From positions 1 through 64,000 of the forward strand of contig JAIOIH010000055.1 of assembly GCA_019912395.1 (NCBI GenBank): DNA of 64,000 bases. Reading direction: 5' to 3'. The translations under genes and the position numbers were made by a program. How positions within the stretch are numbered: position 1 is the stretch's first letter; each line of letters begins with the position of its first letter. Positions 26,534 to 35,341 of this stretch are shown here, piece by piece. Source of the DNA: Flavobacteriales bacterium (GTDB lineage: Bacteria; Bacteroidota; Bacteroidia; Flavobacteriales_F; PHOS-HE28). The notes beneath the pieces were generated by a model. It made no database searches, was not told where the DNA came from, and saw only the letters and a list, made by a program, of their open reading frames with translations.

Positions 26534-27142
26534 CTACTCGCCGACGACCACTTTGGCGTATCGCAATACCTTGTCATTGATGGTGTAGCCGCTTTCCACC
26601 ACCTCAAGCACCTTGCCCTTCAACTTGGGGTCGGGTGCGGGCACTTGGCTGATGGCATCATGCAGTTCCGCATCGAAAGGCTCCCCCTTGGCATGCATGG
26701 GCTTCACGCCATGGGCCGACAGGATATTGACGAACTTCTGTTGGATCAGCTCAAAGCCCTGCTTCACCGCGTCGATGTCGTTCACTTCCGCATTGTGCGC
26801 GATGGCCCGCTCCATATCGTCCAGCACGGGAAGGATGCTTTGGATGGCTTCCGCCCCGGCGCTCGTCAACAGGTCCATGCGCTCCTTGGCGGTCCGCTTG
26901 CGGAAATTGTCGAACTCGGCATGAAGCCGAACGTACTTGTCATGCAGCGCATCATGTTCCACAGTGCGGGCATCCAGCTCGGCACGCAAGCGCTCCACAT
27001 CATAACTCTCCCGCGTTCCGTCATTGTCAACGGCCCGCTCGGCCGCAGCCTCCGAAGCTGCGCTCAGTGGGCTGTTTTCGTTATCGTTGGGCAAGCCGCC
27101 ACGGACTTCCTCCGCTGGGCCGGCTTCAGGTCTTTCCGACAT
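26534..27142 (-). CDS. grpE: nucleotide exchange factor GrpE
   Basis: The 202-residue protein begins with an acidic, low-complexity stretch. A long coiled coil follows (about residues 45-110, including KYVRLHAEFDNFRKRTAKER), then the beta domain that contacts DnaK (GEPFDAELHDAISQVP ... VVESGYTINDKVLRYAKVVV). It releases ADP from DnaK. The ATG at 27142 (MSERPEAG) is preferred because the 11 codons upstream are Arg-rich and unlike the family. Only 41 bp separate it from dnaJ, indicating a grpE-dnaJ operon; dnaK is not in the window. Confidence 0.93.
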   Translation of the reverse strand: MSERPEAGPAEEVRGGLPNDNENSPLSAASEAAAERAVDNDGTRESYDVERLRAELDARTVEHDALHDKYVRLHAEFDNFRKRTAKERMDLLTSAGAEAIQSILPVLDDMERAIAHNAEVNDIDAVKQGFELIQQKFVNILSAHGVKPMHAKGEPFDAELHDAISQVPAPDPKLKGKVLEVVESGYTINDKVLRYAKVVVGE

Positions 27143-27294
27143 TTTCTTTCGGGATCTGTAAAATGGATTGCGCATGGGGCAAGTTCAATGCCGGACCCCG
27201 GAGGACGGCCAATGCGGCGCGAAGATGGGACAGATCGACAGGAGAGGGGACCAGCCCGGCCATATCCGCAGGAAGGTGGGGTGGATCGGAGGAC

Positions 27295-27861
27295 TTAGAA
27301 GCTCTTCACGTACGGGTCCAGCGCTTGGTCCAACTGGCTCCCGCGGAGGTTCTTGGCCACGATGATCCCATCGGGGTCGATCAGATAATTCATCGGGATG
27401 GAGTTGACCCCATAGATGCGGGCCCCGGCGGAACTCCATGCACCCAGGTCGCTCACGTGGTTGGGCCATGAAAGTTTATCCTGTGCGATGGCGTGTTGCC
27501 AGGATGTGCGGCTTTTATCGAGACTTACGCTGTAGATGGTGAAGCCCTTCGCATCCTTGAACTTGGCCTTGCTGTACTTCTCGTATGCACGCACCACGTT
27601 TGGATTTTCCCGGCGGCAGGGGCCGCACCAGCTGGCCCAAAAGTCCAAGAGGACGTACTGCCCCCTCAGCGAGGAGAGCTTGATCACCTTGGTGCTGTCC
27701 GGGTTGTAATAGGCGAGCTCAGGGGCCTTGTCGCCGATGGCGGTGCCGTCCTTTGCGGGCCCGCCCTCATTGCTGCGCGAGGTGAAACCGAACACGGCCA
27801 ACACGGCCACGGCGGTTACAAGGGCGATACGTGTCTTTGTCATCACGGATGAAACGTTCAT
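27295..27861 (-). CDS. TlpA-like thioredoxin-fold protein (WCGPC)
   Basis: The 188-residue protein has an N-terminal hydrophobic signal/anchor (about residues 11-27) and a TlpA/ResA-type domain with the redox site W78-C79-G-P-C82 in LLDFWASWCGPCRRENP. An SIPMNYLIDPDG stretch gives the cis-Pro loop. It is predicted to act in the periplasm, reducing disulfides, for example in cytochrome c maturation or peptide/antioxidant processes. It lies 75 bp downstream of a paralogue with the same orientation, which suggests duplication. Confidence 0.88.
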   Translation of the reverse strand: MNVSSVMTKTRIALVTAVAVLAVFGFTSRSNEGGPAKDGTAIGDKAPELAYYNPDSTKVIKLSSLRGQYVLLDFWASWCGPCRRENPNVVRAYEKYSKAKFKDAKGFTIYSVSLDKSRTSWQHAIAQDKLSWPNHVSDLGAWSSAGARIYGVNSIPMNYLIDPDGIIVAKNLRGSQLDQALDPYVKSF

Positions 27862-27936
27862 GGTGCGAATTTAATGTGCTTTGCAACCGGGGGGCCATCC
27901 ATCTTCATGCCGCAATGGGAAAGCAAGCCCGATGCA

Positions 27937-28545
27937 TCAGTTCCTGGCCTTCCGCTTGCGTTTGCGCTCCGCCTTGGCCTGCTGCTTTTTCATTTCGGCG
28001 AGCTTGGCCGGATCGTGTTCCAGCAGGGCGTCCAGCGCACGGTCAAGGTCCTCTCCATGGAGGTCCATGCCGATCACCTTTCCCTGCGGATCGATCAGCA
28101 CGTTCGTGGGGATGAAGTGCACCTGGTAGGTGTTGGCGGCCGTGTTGATCCCGCTCTCCACGGCTCCCACATGCCAGGGCCAATCCAGCCGGTCCTGTTC
28201 GATCGCCTTCTTCCAGGCGGCACCTCCACCGGCCCGGTCCAGGCTGACGCTGAAGACGCGAAAGCCATCGGCCCCGCTGAACAGGCTGTCCTTGTACGCA
28301 TGGTAGGTGGCGCGCAGGTTCGGGTTCTCCATCCGGCAGGGACGGCACCAGCTCGCCCAGAAATCAAGCAGTACGATATGGCCCCGCAGCTCGGAAAGCC
28401 GTAACGTATCTCCAGCCGGATCGGGCATGGCGATCTCCGGTGCTTGCTGCCCCATAGTGATGCCCGACAGCCGCTCTTGCGCCTGTGCCGAGGCAATGAA
28501 GGTGCTGGAGAGAAGTGCAAGGCTGGCAACCAAGGATAATTTCAT
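27937..28545 (-). CDS. TlpA-like thioredoxin-fold protein (WCRPC)
   Basis: This 202-residue paralogue has a signal peptide (MKLSLVASLALLSSTFIASAQAQ) and a redox site W66-C67-R-P-C70 in DFWASWCRPCRMENP. The Gly to Arg change in the CxxC motif relative to its neighbour should alter redox potential. The cis-Pro region is HFIPTNVLIDPQG. The C-terminus is an unusual basic tail (KKQQAKAERKRKRKARN). The ATG at 28545 starts the signal peptide; upstream in-frame Mets at the edge of the heptamer repeat are unlikely. Confidence 0.87.
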   Translation of the reverse strand: MKLSLVASLALLSSTFIASAQAQERLSGITMGQQAPEIAMPDPAGDTLRLSELRGHIVLLDFWASWCRPCRMENPNLRATYHAYKDSLFSGADGFRVFSVSLDRAGGGAAWKKAIEQDRLDWPWHVGAVESGINTAANTYQVHFIPTNVLIDPQGKVIGMDLHGEDLDRALDALLEHDPAKLAEMKKQQAKAERKRKRKARN

Positions 28546-28618
28546 GGGACGAAGATCGTGAGAATGAAGCGCTTTTCGATATCGGTACAGGTGGTGGATC
28601 GTCATCATTTTCCTTCTT

Positions 28619-28674
28619 CTCCACTTTCAGCTTTCCACTTTCCACTTTCAGCCTTCCACTTTCAGCCTTCAAGA
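28619..28674. repeat. heptanucleotide tandem repeat (TTCCACT/TTCAGCY)
   Basis: Eight 7-bp units follow in register: CTCCACT, TTCAGCT, TTCCACT, TTCCACT, TTCAGCC, TTCCACT, TTCAGCC, TTCAAGA. The last unit contains the murA stop codon (28669-28671), so the array starts inside the gene's end and fills the gap towards the thioredoxin gene. Confidence 0.85.
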
Positions 28675-29976
28675 AAGCCGTTCGATCCTGGCCCCGATGG
28701 CATTGAGCCGCTCGGCGATCCGCTGGTAGCCGCGGTCCACCTGTTCGATGTTGTGGATGGTGCTGGTTCCCTCCGCGCTCAAGGCTGCGATCAGCAAGGA
28801 AACGCCTGCACGAATGTCCGGGCTGGTCATGGTGATCCCTCGCAAGGGCTGCTCAAAGTCGTGGCCGTTCACTTGAACACGGTGCGGGTCGCAGAGGGTG
28901 ATCTGCGCGCCCATCTCGATGAGTTTGTCCACGAAGAACAGGCGGCTCTCGAACATTTTCTGGTGGATGAGCACACTGCCTTTCGCCTGTGTGGCGGTGA
29001 CGATGACAATGCTGATCAGGTCGGGCGTGAAGCCGGGCCATGGCGCATCGCTGATGTTCATGATGCTGCCGTCGATGAAGCGCTGGATGGTATAGTGGTC
29101 TTGGGCTGGGATGTGGATGTCGTCACCACGGCGTTCCACCTGGATCCCCAAGCGTCGGAACACTTCCGGGATCATGCCAAGATGCTCATATCCGGTATCC
29201 TTGATGGTGATGGCGCTGCGGGTAAGGGCGGCCATGCCGATGAAGGATCCGATCTCGATCATGTCCGGCAGCATGCGGTGCTCGGTACCGCCGAGTTCCT
29301 TCACCCCGTCGATGTGGAGCAAGTTGCTTCCGATGCCCTGGATCTTGGCGCCCATGCGCACCAGCATGTTGCAGAGTTGCTGGAGGTAGGGTTCGCAAGC
29401 GGCGTTGAAAATGGTGGTGCGGCCCTCGGCGAGCACGGCGGCCATCACGATGTTGGCGGTGCCGGTAACGCTCGCTTCGTCCAGCAGCATGTATGCCCCC
29501 TTCAGTCGTTTTGCCTCGGCCTTGAAGAACCCTTCCTTCCGGTCATAGGTGAAAGTGGCCCCGAGCTTCTCGAAGCCGATGAAGTGCGTGTCCAAGCGAC
29601 GCCTGCCAATTTTGTCGCCGCCCGGGGTGGGGATGTAACCGGTGCCGAAACGGGCGAGGGAAGGCCCCACCACCATCACACTGCCGCGCAGGCCACCACC
29701 CATTTTCCTGAACTCCGGCTTCAGGAAGAATTCGATGTCAACGTTCTTCGCCTGAAAGCGCCAATCACCGTCCCCGAGCTTTTCCACCGCCACGCCCATC
29801 GCGCGCAACAGGTCGATCATCTTGTTCACGTCCACGATGTCCGGCACATTGCGGATCGTCACCGGTTCGCTGGTGAGCAGCACGGCGCACAGCACCTGCA
29901 GTGCCTCGTTCTTCGCTCCTTGCGGAATGAGTTCGCCGTTCAGGCGATGGCCTCCTTCGATCTTGAAACTTCCCAT
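28669..29976 (-). CDS. murA: UDP-N-acetylglucosamine 1-carboxyvinyltransferase
   Basis: The 435-residue enzyme catalyses the first committed step of peptidoglycan synthesis, enolpyruvyl transfer from PEP to UDP-GlcNAc. The start MGSFKIEGGHRLNGEL and QGAKNEALQVLCA match the family, and the conserved RGSVMVVGP is present. The active-site loop reads PTPGGDKIGRRRLDTHF, so the usual Cys (E. coli C115) is Asp, D121 here. An Asp at this site is known to prevent covalent fosfomycin attack and is common in Bacteroidetes. Codons upstream of 29976 stay open for 65 residues but look unlike MurA. The gene follows the DUF4290 gene after a 257-nt leader. Confidence 0.95.
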   Translation of the reverse strand: MGSFKIEGGHRLNGELIPQGAKNEALQVLCAVLLTSEPVTIRNVPDIVDVNKMIDLLRAMGVAVEKLGDGDWRFQAKNVDIEFFLKPEFRKMGGGLRGSVMVVGPSLARFGTGYIPTPGGDKIGRRRLDTHFIGFEKLGATFTYDRKEGFFKAEAKRLKGAYMLLDEASVTGTANIVMAAVLAEGRTTIFNAACEPYLQQLCNMLVRMGAKIQGIGSNLLHIDGVKELGGTEHRMLPDMIEIGSFIGMAALTRSAITIKDTGYEHLGMIPEVFRRLGIQVERRGDDIHIPAQDHYTIQRFIDGSIMNISDAPWPGFTPDLISIVIVTATQAKGSVLIHQKMFESRLFFVDKLIEMGAQITLCDPHRVQVNGHDFEQPLRGITMTSPDIRAGVSLLIAALSAEGTSTIHNIEQVDRGYQRIAERLNAIGARIERLS

Positions 29977-29982
29977 TGTATG

Positions 29983-29999
29983 CGCCGAAGCCTTCGGCG
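29983..29999 (-). promoter_or_regulatory. hairpin just before the murA start
   Basis: CGCCGAAG and CTTCGGCG are perfect inverted arms around one base, 6 nt upstream of the ATG on the minus strand. As RNA this makes at least a 6-bp stem with a 5-nt loop close to the ribosome landing site. The surrounding leader (29977-30233) contains further short stems, for example CCGC-GCAA-GCGG on the minus strand. Confidence 0.45.
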
Positions 30000-30233
30000 A
30001 AGGTGTATGTTGCGAAACAAGGAACGGAAGGGCCATTTGCAGCGATCCCAGCGTGAATGCTATCAACATGCGGATGTAGGTGACCGGAGCACCCATCCGC
30101 GAGGATCGGGTCCGTACCGCTTGCGCGGACTGCGCTCCGGCCTGCGGGAACCGCTTATGAATGTGTGGCATCGATCACCGCGCCCCTGCCGATGGTCAGG
30201 CAATTCAGACAAGTCTGCAACCAGCCGGACCCC

Positions 30234-30896
30234 TCAATACCTTTTCTTCCGGTTGCGATGCCTCTTCTTACCACTGCCGCTGTTGCGTTTCCGCGTGGGT
30301 TCGGCAGCGTTGCGGGGTCCGCTGCGTTGTGCCTGCAGGAGCGAATCCGTGCTGGCCAACTGCATCTCCGGATCAAACTTCAGCTGCCCTTTGCTCAGTT
30401 CAGCGAGGTCCTTCAATATTGCCCCATCACTCACGCTGTCCCGGTTCCAAGCGAGGAATTGCTTCTTCATCTGGTTGGCGATCAACAAGGTGAAGGCGGC
30501 CTTTTCAGGACCCTCTTCCATGGCCACGCATTCCTCCACCATCCGCTCCACCAGCTTGCCATAGTGCCCAAAGCGGATGGCCGTCTTCGGATAGGCCACC
30601 GGCTCGGGCTTGGTCTTCAGGCCCTCCTCGGTTGGCACGGGGTAGGGTGATTCCACGTCCAGCGCGAAACCGGACATGATGTGTACATGGTCCCAAAAAG
30701 TGCGGTCGCTGTTCTCGTTGTTGCGGAGCTGGGGGTTCAGCTTGCCGATGGTCTGCACAATGGCCCGGGCCATGCGCGTGCGCTTCTCTCGATCCACCTC
30801 TTCCAGGGTATGCTCCACCATGCGCTGCACAAGGCGTCCATATTCGGGAATGACCAAATGGTTGCGCTGGGTATTGTAGTCGAATTCGATGTTCAT
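30234..30896 (-). CDS. DUF4290 family protein
   Basis: The 220-residue protein begins MNIEFDYNTQRNHLVIPEYGR, the hallmark of the Bacteroidetes-restricted DUF4290 family, and continues with HLWDxxHIMSG-type motifs (DRTFWDHVHIMSGF, YGKLVERMVEEC). The C-terminus is a long basic tail (SGSGKKRHRNRKKRY), suggesting nucleic-acid or ribosome contact; this is inference. The gene is commonly found directly upstream of murA, as here. Function is unknown. A perfect TACATTTG box is found 75 nt upstream. Confidence 0.9.
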   Translation of the reverse strand: MNIEFDYNTQRNHLVIPEYGRLVQRMVEHTLEEVDREKRTRMARAIVQTIGKLNPQLRNNENSDRTFWDHVHIMSGFALDVESPYPVPTEEGLKTKPEPVAYPKTAIRFGHYGKLVERMVEECVAMEEGPEKAAFTLLIANQMKKQFLAWNRDSVSDGAILKDLAELSKGQLKFDPEMQLASTDSLLQAQRSGPRNAAEPTRKRNSGSGKKRHRNRKKRY

Positions 30897-30971
30897 GCGG
30901 GAAGTGGGCGTGTGGACCTTCTGATGTATAATGGGCCCTGTTCGCAAGCGAAGGCCAAGGTCGTGGTGCGC

Positions 30972-30979
30972 CAAATGTA
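30972..30979 (-). promoter_or_regulatory. -7 box of the DUF4290-murA transcript
   Basis: The minus strand reads TACATTTG, an exact TAnnTTTG match, with a TTG 22 bp further upstream (31002-31004), a little longer than the usual 19-21 bp spacing. Confidence 0.55.
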
Positions 30980-31092
30980 GGGTATTGGATAAAAAGTCAG
31001 CCAAGCATTCGGTCGGCGACCCCCTCGCGTATGGCGAAAGCCCTTTTCCCTATTATTGAAGCGCGCTTCCTCTTCAAGCCTGATCACGTTCA

Positions 31093-32589
31093 ATGGCCGA
31101 TCGATCCCTTTTCCAACAGATCTTGCGGGGACGTACCGGTTATTGGACACTCCTTGTGCTCATCCTGCTGGTTTCTTTTAGGTTGTACTCGTCGCGCTAT
31201 TATCCACTGCTGAACTCGGACGATGCACTGAACGTGCTTATGACCCGGGACTATTCACTTCCGCACGACCTGTACTGCTGGGGGCAGGACCGAGGAGGCA
31301 CGCTCATCCCATTGCTCGGACAGTTTTTTCATGGGGTGTTGGGCATCTCCTTGATCTGGTCCGTTTCCCTGAGCAATTATCTCGTTGTGGTGATGGGTGG
31401 TCTGTGCTTTATGCAACTCTTCGAAACGCGCTCCAGCAAGGTCATGTTCGCCATGCTGTGGCTGCTGCCGCCATGGCGTTTCGTGGATATGCTGCGCTTC
31501 CCGTACGGGGTCCAATACGGCCTCTTGGGCATCGCTGTGCTGCTGGTAGTGAGGATCCCCTTGGACCGCGAACGCCATTTTCGTGTGCAGGACCACGTGC
31601 GTATGTTGCTCCTGATGTTCGTTTCGATCATCGCGGTGTGGGTCTCTGACCTTGCCGTGCTGACGATCGGTGCGGCGGGGATGGCGTGGTTTCTTTGGCG
31701 TAGGAAGCAGCATCTGCCGCTTATGCCGCGAAATGAGATCCTGTTGTGGTGTGCCGGTGGGCTAGCCTTTGGGGCAGCGTTCATCGCCTATGCCAAGCTG
31801 ACCGCACCGGCGGTCACGCAGCATTACCAGCAAGTCAATACACCCGGGGAATTGGTCGCGGCCATGGCCACATTCGGTGGCGCATTCTTTGACTTGGTTC
31901 TGTTCCGGACGCGAGAGCCCTACATGAGCGCATACGCCGTGCTGGCGGTGGCCTCGTTCATTACCGTGGTCTGGATGTGGCGCAGGCGACCGCGTCGAGA
32001 TGCGCGCACGGGGCTGGCCCTTTTTCTGGCTTTGGATGCGGCCTTCCTTGTATTCGCCGTTCTGTCTTCCAAGTGGGCGGTGCTGAATCTGCTCAATCGG
32101 CGCTATTTCATCGGCGCCTACATCGGGCTTTCCATCCTGGTGCTGTTGCTGAACGAGCTGACCATGCGCGACCGCAAGTATGCACCATGGGTCTCAGGCC
32201 TCCTCTGGCTCACCGTGCTGGCAGGAGCGCTAAGCGGACCGATGCAGATGAAATATATCTGGCCGCGCACCTTGGAGTCGCGTGTCGATGTGGCGTCGGA
32301 ATTTCTGAGCTTGGGCCGGATCGGGCTCATTGGGGAGTATGGCAACGCTTACGTGGCATGTACGCCGGACCCCGAGCGGATCGCATCCACGCCGCATGAT
32401 CGCGGGGATGTGAAGAACGCTGACCTGGTGCCACCGGTGTTCGATGGCCGGGACATCTATGTGATCAGGGACATGTGGATGGATAGCTTCCCGGACACGT
32501 TGTCGCAGTTCGGTCATGTGCTCGTTCGTGAAGGCAGACCCTTTACCATCGCAAATTGCACTGTGAGCCAGTACGTGGAGGTGAGATGA
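31093..32589 (+). CDS. polytopic membrane protein, GT-C-like
   Basis: The 498-residue protein has about 10-11 hydrophobic helices, the first at residues 17-31 (YWTLLVLILLVSFRL). The following loop has an acidic pair in LLNSDDALNVLMTRDY and WGQDRGGTLIPLLG. This pattern, with a DD motif in the first periplasmic loop, is typical of GT-C glycosyltransferases that use lipid-linked sugars. The C-terminal ~110 residues form a soluble domain. No exact family is recognised. It is divergent from DUF4290 and convergent with the helicase gene; the 32590-32680 gap shows no clear terminator. Confidence 0.6.
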   Translation: MADRSLFQQILRGRTGYWTLLVLILLVSFRLYSSRYYPLLNSDDALNVLMTRDYSLPHDLYCWGQDRGGTLIPLLGQFFHGVLGISLIWSVSLSNYLVVVMGGLCFMQLFETRSSKVMFAMLWLLPPWRFVDMLRFPYGVQYGLLGIAVLLVVRIPLDRERHFRVQDHVRMLLLMFVSIIAVWVSDLAVLTIGAAGMAWFLWRRKQHLPLMPRNEILLWCAGGLAFGAAFIAYAKLTAPAVTQHYQQVNTPGELVAAMATFGGAFFDLVLFRTREPYMSAYAVLAVASFITVVWMWRRRPRRDARTGLALFLALDAAFLVFAVLSSKWAVLNLLNRRYFIGAYIGLSILVLLLNELTMRDRKYAPWVSGLLWLTVLAGALSGPMQMKYIWPRTLESRVDVASEFLSLGRIGLIGEYGNAYVACTPDPERIASTPHDRGDVKNADLVPPVFDGRDIYVIRDMWMDSFPDTLSQFGHVLVREGRPFTIANCTVSQYVEVR

Positions 32590-32680
32590 ACCGAGGCTCC
32601 CGAAGAAGTTCCAAGGAGCGGGGCCAAGGGATGGTTTAACCCACCCCGTAAACTTCGCGTTGCGGAATGACCTCTGCGTC

Positions 32681-35092
32681 TCAGCGCCCCCGCGGTTCAC
32701 CCACCACCCTCAGCTTCGCGAAGCGCAGCAATAATTGCTTTTGCCCGGCGGAAGGAAAGAAGATGGTGGCCTTGATGTCCGGGGCCTTGCCTTCCACCTT
32801 AACCACCTTGCCCTTGCCGAAACGAGCGTGCTCCACGGTCACGCCTTCCGTGAGTTCCTCCGGTATTGCATGGCCAATTGCGCTGGTAGCCTCCAGAGGT
32901 CTTCCGGTGGGGGAGATCTTCTTCAGGTTGCGTTTGGACGGTGCTGCCGTGAGGCTGGTAGTGGCCGCGGGCCGACCGCGTTCCTTCAGGGGTGCCCTGC
33001 GCGTGGTGGGTGAGGGAGTGGCGGTTGTGCCATAACCGTTCCGCTCCGCGAAGGAAGGCCCCCGGCCAAACGAAGGCATTTCGTGCCGGCCTGGCAGTTG
33101 CAGGTACTTCGGGTCGATCTCCTGGATAAAACGGCTCGGCTCGGCGCTCTGCAGGGTGCCCCATTTGTAGCGGCTGGTCGCGTAGCTCAGCGTGGCACGT
33201 TTCTCGGCACGGGTGATGGCCACGTAGAACAGGCGGCGTTCCTCCTCCAGGTCGGCCCGGCTTTGCACGGACATCATGTTCGGAAAAAGATTTTCTTCAA
33301 GCCCCACGACATACACGTACGGGAACTCCAATCCCTTCGCGCTGTGGACGGTCATCAGGCTCACGCGGTCGTTGTCCTTAGGATCATTGTTGTCGGCATC
33401 GGTGAGCAGTGCCACGTCGATCAGGAAATCCGGCAGTGTGCGCAGGGTCTGTTCACCGTCGGCCAAGGTTTCAGGGTCGATCCCGGACTCGGTGGTCGCG
33501 GAATCGATGGTGGGGTCGCTGAACTCCTTCATCCCGTTCAGCAGTCCCTGGATGTTCTCGTAGCGGCTCACGCCCTCCGGGGTCTTGTCGGCAAAAAGGT
33601 CCTGCAACAGGCCGGTGGTGCGCGCGATGTATTCGCCCAAGGCATAAGCGCTCTGTGTTTCCAGCATGGTCTGGAAGCTGCGGACCATCATCACGAACTG
33701 GGCGATCTTCTTCTTCAAGCCCTCATGCAGGCCCACTTCGCCGAGATGGTCATGGATGATGTCCCAGATGCTCTTGTCGTGCTGGTTCGCGGCCACCATC
33801 AGCTTGTCCATGGTGCTCTGTCCGATGCCGCGCGCGGGGTAGTTGATCACCCGCTTCAGCGCCTCCTCGTCGTTGGGGTTGCAGGTGAGGCGGAAGTAGG
33901 CGATCAGGTCCTTCACCTCCTTGCGCTGGTAAAAGCTGAGCCCGCCGTAGATGCGGTAGGGGATGTTCATTTTCCGCAAGGCTTCCTCCATGCTGCGGCT
34001 CTGCGCGTTGGTGCGGTAGAGGATCGCGAAACCCTTGTTCGGCACTTGCTCGTGCATCTTGGTGCCGAAGATGTCGTGCGCCACGAAACGGCCCTCCTCG
34101 TTGTCGCTCACACTGCGGTTCACCTGCAGCGGCACGCCCTCGTCGTTGGCCGTCCACACGGTCTTGTCCAGGCGCTCCTTGTTCTTCTCGATCAGGCTGT
34201 TGGCGGCGTTGACGATGTTCTTCGTGCTGCGGTAGTTCTGTTCCAGCTTGAAGACGTGATGCTCCGGATAGTCCTTCTTGAAGTTGAGGATGTTCTGGAT
34301 GTTCGCGCCGCGGAAGGCATAGATGCTCTGGCTGTCATCGCCCACTACGGTGAGGTTCTGGTGCCGGGCCGCGAGGGTGCGCACGATGTTGTACTGTGCC
34401 AGATTGGTGTCCTGGTACTCGTCCACGAGGATGTACTGGAAGCGCTGCTGGTACTTCAGCATCACGTCCGGATGGTCGCGGAAGAGGATGTTGGTGTTGA
34501 AGAGCAGGTCGTCAAAATCCATGGCACCGGCGCGGAAACAACGGGCGGCGTACTGCTGGTAGATGAGGCCGATCTGCGGGCGCATGTTTGCGGCATCGCT
34601 GCTCATCAATTCCACATTCTCCAGGTAGTCCCTCGGACCGATCAGATTGTTCTTTGCGATGCTGATGCGCCCATGCACTTGGTTCGCCTTGTACAGTTTG
34701 TCGTCCAGGTTGTATTCCTTCACGATGGTGCGGATCAGCGAGCGGCTGTCGTCGGTATCGTAGATGGTGAAATCCTTCGGGTAGCCGAGCTTGTCGGCCT
34801 CTGCGCGAAGGATGCGGGCGAACACACTGTGGAAAGTGCCCATCCATACGTTCTGGGCCTCGCCGCCGGGCACCAGCGCGGCAATGCGCTCCTTCATGCT
34901 CTTGGCCGCCTTGTTGGTGAAGGTGAGCGCGAGGATGCGGAAGGCATCGACGTCCTTGGTGAGCAGGTGAGCGATCCGTACTGTGAGCACGCGGGTCTTG
35001 CCGCTGCCGGCCCCGGCGATCACCATGGTGGGGCCTTCGGTGGCCTTTACGGCGGCGAGCTGGGCGGGGTTCAGCCCGTTCAAATGATCCAT
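32681..35092 (-). CDS. ATP-dependent DNA helicase UvrD/PcrA
   Basis: The 803-residue SF1A 3'-5' helicase has all family motifs: LNPAQLAAV (Q motif), AGAGSGKT at 26-33 (Walker A), LALTFTNKAA (Ia), VDEYQDTN (Walker B), VVGDDSQSIYAFRGA (III), QNYRST (IV), VSLMTVHSAKGLEF (V) and YVAITRAEK (VI). The last ~60 residues (GVTVEHARFGKGKVVKVEG) form the Tudor-like domain that in PcrA/UvrD contacts RNA polymerase. It acts in nucleotide-excision and mismatch repair and in removing obstacles to replication. It is a single gene reading leftwards. Confidence 0.95.
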   Translation of the reverse strand: MDHLNGLNPAQLAAVKATEGPTMVIAGAGSGKTRVLTVRIAHLLTKDVDAFRILALTFTNKAAKSMKERIAALVPGGEAQNVWMGTFHSVFARILRAEADKLGYPKDFTIYDTDDSRSLIRTIVKEYNLDDKLYKANQVHGRISIAKNNLIGPRDYLENVELMSSDAANMRPQIGLIYQQYAARCFRAGAMDFDDLLFNTNILFRDHPDVMLKYQQRFQYILVDEYQDTNLAQYNIVRTLAARHQNLTVVGDDSQSIYAFRGANIQNILNFKKDYPEHHVFKLEQNYRSTKNIVNAANSLIEKNKERLDKTVWTANDEGVPLQVNRSVSDNEEGRFVAHDIFGTKMHEQVPNKGFAILYRTNAQSRSMEEALRKMNIPYRIYGGLSFYQRKEVKDLIAYFRLTCNPNDEEALKRVINYPARGIGQSTMDKLMVAANQHDKSIWDIIHDHLGEVGLHEGLKKKIAQFVMMVRSFQTMLETQSAYALGEYIARTTGLLQDLFADKTPEGVSRYENIQGLLNGMKEFSDPTIDSATTESGIDPETLADGEQTLRTLPDFLIDVALLTDADNNDPKDNDRVSLMTVHSAKGLEFPYVYVVGLEENLFPNMMSVQSRADLEEERRLFYVAITRAEKRATLSYATSRYKWGTLQSAEPSRFIQEIDPKYLQLPGRHEMPSFGRGPSFAERNGYGTTATPSPTTRRAPLKERGRPAATTSLTAAPSKRNLKKISPTGRPLEATSAIGHAIPEELTEGVTVEHARFGKGKVVKVEGKAPDIKATIFFPSAGQKQLLLRFAKLRVVGEPRGR

Positions 35093-35328
35093 GGGTGGCC
35101 AAAGTTAGTTGCGCTGGCCGGGTGCTCCATTGTGTGTTGAAAAGGTTGGGCCGGCATCAGCACAGGGCTCATCATCCGGTCCCTGCGGGCAGGTTCGCGC
35201 TCCTATTGGGAGATGTTCTGCTCATGTCGGAAGATCCCCGCCGGAGCCGACGACAGGGGAGCACAAGGTGCCGAAGTGGCCGGATAGGTACGGCGATAAA
35301 AGTCACACTCGGGTTGTTCCGGCCTGCA

Positions 35329-35336
35329 TAACTTTG
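35329..35336 (+). promoter_or_regulatory. -7 box of the DUF3365 gene
   Basis: TAACTTTG is an exact TAnnTTTG match and ends 5 nt before the ATG at 35342. A start site ~7 nt downstream would fall at the start codon, giving a leaderless mRNA. Confidence 0.5.
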
Positions 35337-35341
35337 ATGGC

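Noticed and set aside
29977-30171. 65-residue N-terminal extension of MurA
   Set aside because: The extension is unlike any MurA N-terminus, and the conserved protein begins exactly at ATG 29976.
28558-30564. 668-codon plus-strand frame opposite murA and part of DUF4290
   Set aside because: It runs over two recognisable genes, a heptamer repeat and their leader. No domain is recognisable.
33083-35140. 685-codon plus-strand frame opposite the UvrD/PcrA gene
   Set aside because: Antisense shadow with Val/Leu/Glu/His-rich low-complexity translation; the helicase on the other strand has every family motif.
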